Source: Branchiostoma belcheri (lineage: Eukaryota; Chordata; Leptocardii; Amphioxiformes; Branchiostomatidae). From it: a stretch of DNA of 64,000 nt. Below the pieces are notes generated by a model. The model searched no databases. It saw only the letters and a program-made list of their open reading frames with translations, and was not told where the DNA came from. Within the stretch, counting starts at the first letter, position 1. The number at the start of each line of letters is the position of its first letter. Positions 13,417 through 64,000 of the stretch are shown here, piece by piece. Location: the NCBI RefSeq assembly GCF_001625305.1, contig NW_017804242.1:124001-188000 (forward strand). Direction: 5' to 3'. The translations under genes and the position numbers were made by a program.

Positions 13417-13673
13417 GAGTAAGTTCATTGATACAAAAGTCAACAAGTCCGAGGAATCAGTGACATTTATTTGCTCCAACCCTCGCAGGCTAAGAACACA
13501 TGGAGGTGGTCAAAGGTCAGACCATGGTTGGTTTGGTGGGTTCTGGGGACAGTAAGTAAAATGGCGGTACGGTATTGCAGACTGGAAAATAAAGGCTTCA
13601 TCTCCTTAATAATTACTTTTCTGACACGGAAAGCATCACAAAGCACTGTCTATCCTCCACAAGTCTCTACCTG

Positions 13674-13913
13674 TAGCCTGGGTACCAGACTGTTAACAGG
13701 GCCAGGTACTTGGTTCCAGGACTAGCCTGGGTGCCAGACTGTTGCCAGGGTCAGTATACAGGCTAGCTCCTCAGCTCCAAGGCTAGACTGGGTGCCACAG
13801 GACCAGTATACAGGCTAGCTCCTTGGCTCCAAGCCTAGCTTGGACATCTCTCAAGTTGCAACTGGGGGCTGGCCTGGGCTTTTGACCCTGAAAACAGTTT
13901 GGCATCCAGGCTA
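13674..13913. mobile_element. TAGCCTGG-family repeat, internally duplicated
   Basis: Starts TAGCCTGGGTACCAGACTG and ends CAGTTTGGCATCCAGGCTA. The interior contains two or three degenerate copies of the terminal motif (near 13723 and 13782). Lies just downstream of the CHD1 3' end. Confidence 0.6.
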
Positions 13914-14256
13914 CTATACCTGTGTAGCAGACGGTTAACGTAACACTCGATATATGCCTTGTGCGAGGGGTGATGTTGAGGCATCTAAACGGCTTATAAA
14001 TATAGAAGTGTGCCATTATTTCGCGATGCCTGCCTATAAAAAATGGCTTCACATCTTAAGTCAAACCCACGGCTGAGGAAAAGTGTGCAGACGGCATTGC
14101 CACTGGAAGTTTCGTCTGCACAGAGACTTTTGTTTTTCTTCACGACTATTTAACATCAGAGGGCATAAATACAAGCATCGGAACCTGTAAATTATTATTA
14201 AGTTATCTTCTCTTCCCTATTTACAACAGCCAATTTTGTAACAATCATACAAATAG

Positions 14257-14262
14257 TTTATT
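14257..14262 (-). terminator. CHD1 poly(A) signal
   Basis: AATAAA on the minus strand about 135 bases after the stop codon. Predicts cleavage near 14230-14245 and a short 3'UTR of about 150-165 bases. Confidence 0.65.
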
Positions 14263-14394
14263 ATTCATCTGTGATACTCTGTTTGAAAATTGGTCTCGTG
14301 TCCACGTAAAGTTCTTTCTTTTTTCTTCCTTTTACCTCTGGTGCAACATATCATTTTCACTAAGACAGGATTCTCCTCCTGACGTGAATGTCTG

Positions 14395-62161
<47,767 letters not shown>

Positions 62162-62170
<9 letters not shown>

Positions 62171-62273
62171 CACTTTGCAGAGAGGCGATGTCGGTCGCCC
62201 CTCATGTGAGCCAGTAGAGGTCGACTCGGCGTGCGAAGAATCGAGAATTTCCGGCGGCCTGTTGATCCTAAAC
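62162..62273 (-). CDS. CHD1: CHD1 exon 1 (5'UTR plus first three codons)
   Basis: The proposed start is the ATG at 62170-62168, in a good context (G at -3 and +4). It codes M-E-Q before a CAG|GTCTGG donor. The exon ends in phase 0, which fits exon 2. The frame stays open upstream to an ATG at 62470, so a longer N-terminus is possible. An acceptor-like TTTGCAG at 62274-62280 could make this an internal exon with upper end 62273. The call rests on phase and context only. Confidence 0.45.
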
Positions 62274-62700
62274 CTGCAAACGGGGTACAAAACAACCGTC
62301 AGTGAAACGAGGATGCAAGAGCGAACGATTTTAGACCGCGCGAAGCCATCAAAACGTCCTTTTCCGGATATTTTTCCACACAACGACCCGTGCAGACAAG
62401 ATGTCGTTTGGGCCCAGAGCACCCGAAACAACAAAAAATTCACCGCGCAATTTCCCCACTTTCTCGCCAACTAGACCCGATTCATCGGCACAAAAACGTT
62501 TTCCTACAACTCTAAGTCCCTTTCTTTCGATTCAAGGACGCATGGGACCACAGCAATCTCGCGTTCTGGATTATTTCGATAAAAATTGTACCCACTCGGA
62601 TATTTTGCCCGCGTTCGGTCGCCATATTTGCTTCTTCCTCCCACAGTGTCCGCGCGCGGGGGGTTGTGGGTAGAGTTAATTGATCCCCACCTGATACTAG
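62171..62700 (-). promoter_or_regulatory. CHD1 promoter/5'UTR region
   Basis: CpG-richer than the surrounding AT-rich DNA and immediately upstream of the proposed CHD1 start. No clear TATA element on the minus strand. The plus strand carries TATAAAA at 62140-62146 with no convincing plus-strand gene after it. Confidence 0.45.
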
Positions 62701-63300
62701 TCAGGTGTGAATTTTACCTTACAGGTGTGCGGATTTCAGGTGATTGCTAAGCAAAAATAGACAACTCAAACATTTCAAACGTGTTCTACAAACGATTTCA
62801 ATGGACATGTCAAAGTATGAGTTACTGCGAAGTCAAATAGGGCTGTAAAACTAATTTAAAAGGCAGCAGAAACTAAAATACAGACAAAAAGTTTGCCTTA
62901 AATCACACTTGCTTTATTCATATTGATTTTAGGAAGAGTTTAAAATTCTTTATGTCCTAGACTGGAGTACGTATCGATCCATTTCCTGTAGGAATTGTTC
63001 TTAGCATTGATTTGTTGTTGGTTGAATAATTAATGTGATGATACCCGCTAACATCGGCTGACGTTTGCAATCATTCTTCTGCAGTTTGGCTATTTTTCGC
63101 TAGGAGCGCAAGTGTCGTGTCAATGTAAAATTTGGTTTTGCAGCGTTTCGCTTAGTTTTAGTAAAACATCCGACACAAGTGACATTCTCAACAATATTAT
63201 GTAAAAGATTGGTGAGGAAACATATTTAATTTCTGAAATAGTCTTGTTTAGCACTGCACGTTGGATTTATACTCCTTAGCGTGCCTCCCTGTCCCAACAA
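62683..63300. other. CHD1 upstream region, nothing recognised
   Basis: AT-rich sequence between the CHD1 promoter and the tRNA gene. No open frame of note, and no sign of an RGM gene, the vertebrate neighbour of CHD1 and CHD2. Confidence 0.5.
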
Positions 63301-63302
63301 AT

Positions 63303-63374
63303 GTCACCGTAGTGTAGTGGTTATCACGTGCGCCTCACACGCGCAAGGTCCCCGGTTCGATCCCGGGCGGTGAC
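63303..63374 (+). tRNA. tRNA-Val (anticodon CAC)
   Basis: 72 nt with complete cloverleaf: acceptor arms GTCACCG/CGGTGAC, anticodon stem TGCGC/GCGCA around loop CTCACAC (anticodon CAC), T arm CCCGG-TTCGATC-CCGGG. A box TAGTGTAGTGG and B box GGTTCGATCCC are intact. A T-run at 63381-63385 can end Pol III transcription. Very close to the vertebrate Val-CAC gene, so likely functional. Confidence 0.95.
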
Positions 63375-63444
63375 AAGTTATTTTTATCAAATTGAACAAT
63401 TTCTTTTTATGCGATCCTCGGAACTTTACGTGGTTCTACGGTGC

Positions 63445-63590
63445 TACTCTCTAAGTAGAGGTGATTTCTGACATCTGCTCAGGCGTTTTTATCGTTTTTT
63501 TTTTACTTTTTTTCGGGTAGGCGAATGGATATACCACCCTCAGCCAACTGCCATGCAGCCACCAAAAGATCTGCTTGGAGATTACTAGTC
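63445..63590. mobile_element. diverged foldback MITE copy
   Basis: TACTCTCTAAGTAGAGGT at the left and GATCTGCTTGGAGATTA at the right resemble the ends of the elements at 6077 and 47608. Only the ends are recognisable. A further partial relative (AGCCACCAAATGATCTGCC) is at 5140. Confidence 0.4.
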
Positions 63591-64000
63591 TACCTTACTA
63601 CTAGTATTGTCTTTTCATTAATTTTCGCAAACGTCAAGCGCCCATAGGTAATCAGTGTATTTTCGACAAAAAGAAACACCGTTCAGCACTGCTTTGGTGT
63701 TTTGCTTATGCATTAGCGGTTCTCGAGGTCTCAATTGATCGCTAATCCCTCTATAGCATTGTAATTTTTGTCCTACCTTTGTGCCTTTTAACCACAATAC
63801 ATTTTTTGATAAACTACGGAGGTAAAAAATAAATTACCTGCGTGTATAAACTGATCTTCCATCCACTCTCCTAGTACTACATTCATACAATTGAAGAAGC
63901 GCGAGCTAAATGTAAATGTGTATTGTATGTCCTTGGTATATACTCTCTATAATGTCACTGATGTCTATGTGTATAAGTGTATGGTTGTTAGCGTGTGACA

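Noticed and set aside
62401..62673. 90-codon plus-strand frame starting MSFGPRAPETT
   Set aside because: Lies opposite the CHD1 promoter region; no donor or domain found and the frame ends in low-complexity sequence. Possible but unsupported.

Overview
The window is animal nuclear DNA. It is dominated by one large gene on the minus strand, the pro-ortholog of vertebrate CHD1/CHD2 (chromodomain helicase DNA-binding protein), read here as 38 coding exons between about 62170 (start) and 14395 (stop). All exon phases join and the total coding length is a multiple of three, giving about 1990 residues. The organism is most likely a lancelet (Branchiostoma). This is an inference from one CHD1/CHD2-type gene with mixed features of the two vertebrate paralogs, AT-rich introns full of palindromic MITEs and tRNA-derived SINEs, and minisatellites that cross exon-intron boundaries.

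Layout. 1-12000: mostly intergenic or intronic repeats, with a probable first coding exon of an unidentified minus-strand gene at 11982-12025 and two weaker exon candidates (9743-9782, 5412-5580). 12530-14250: a LINE 3' remnant and repeats beyond the CHD1 poly(A) signal. 14395-48640: CHD1 exons 38 to 3, covering the acidic/Ser-rich N-terminus, two chromodomains, the SNF2 ATPase, the SANT-SLIDE DNA-binding region, the CHCT domain and an RD/RS-rich tail. 48641-61628: a 13-kb intron made largely of degenerate tandem repeats and MITEs. 61629-62270: CHD1 exons 2 and 1 in a CpG-richer promoter region. 63303-63374: tRNA-Val(CAC).

The most unusual property is that about 16 edges of CHD1 exons are followed or preceded by tandem arrays whose repeat unit contains a piece of the exon plus its splice donor or acceptor. 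The gene is therefore littered with decoy splice sites and exon fragments, including three extra copies of the DEAH-box exon start and four of the helicase motif VI exon end. In the DEAH array, which I checked base by base, most differences from the real exon are synonymous. A 5'-truncated, frameshifted CR1-like LINE sits in one intron.

Limits: everything was read by eye; no alignment, splice prediction or repeat database was run.
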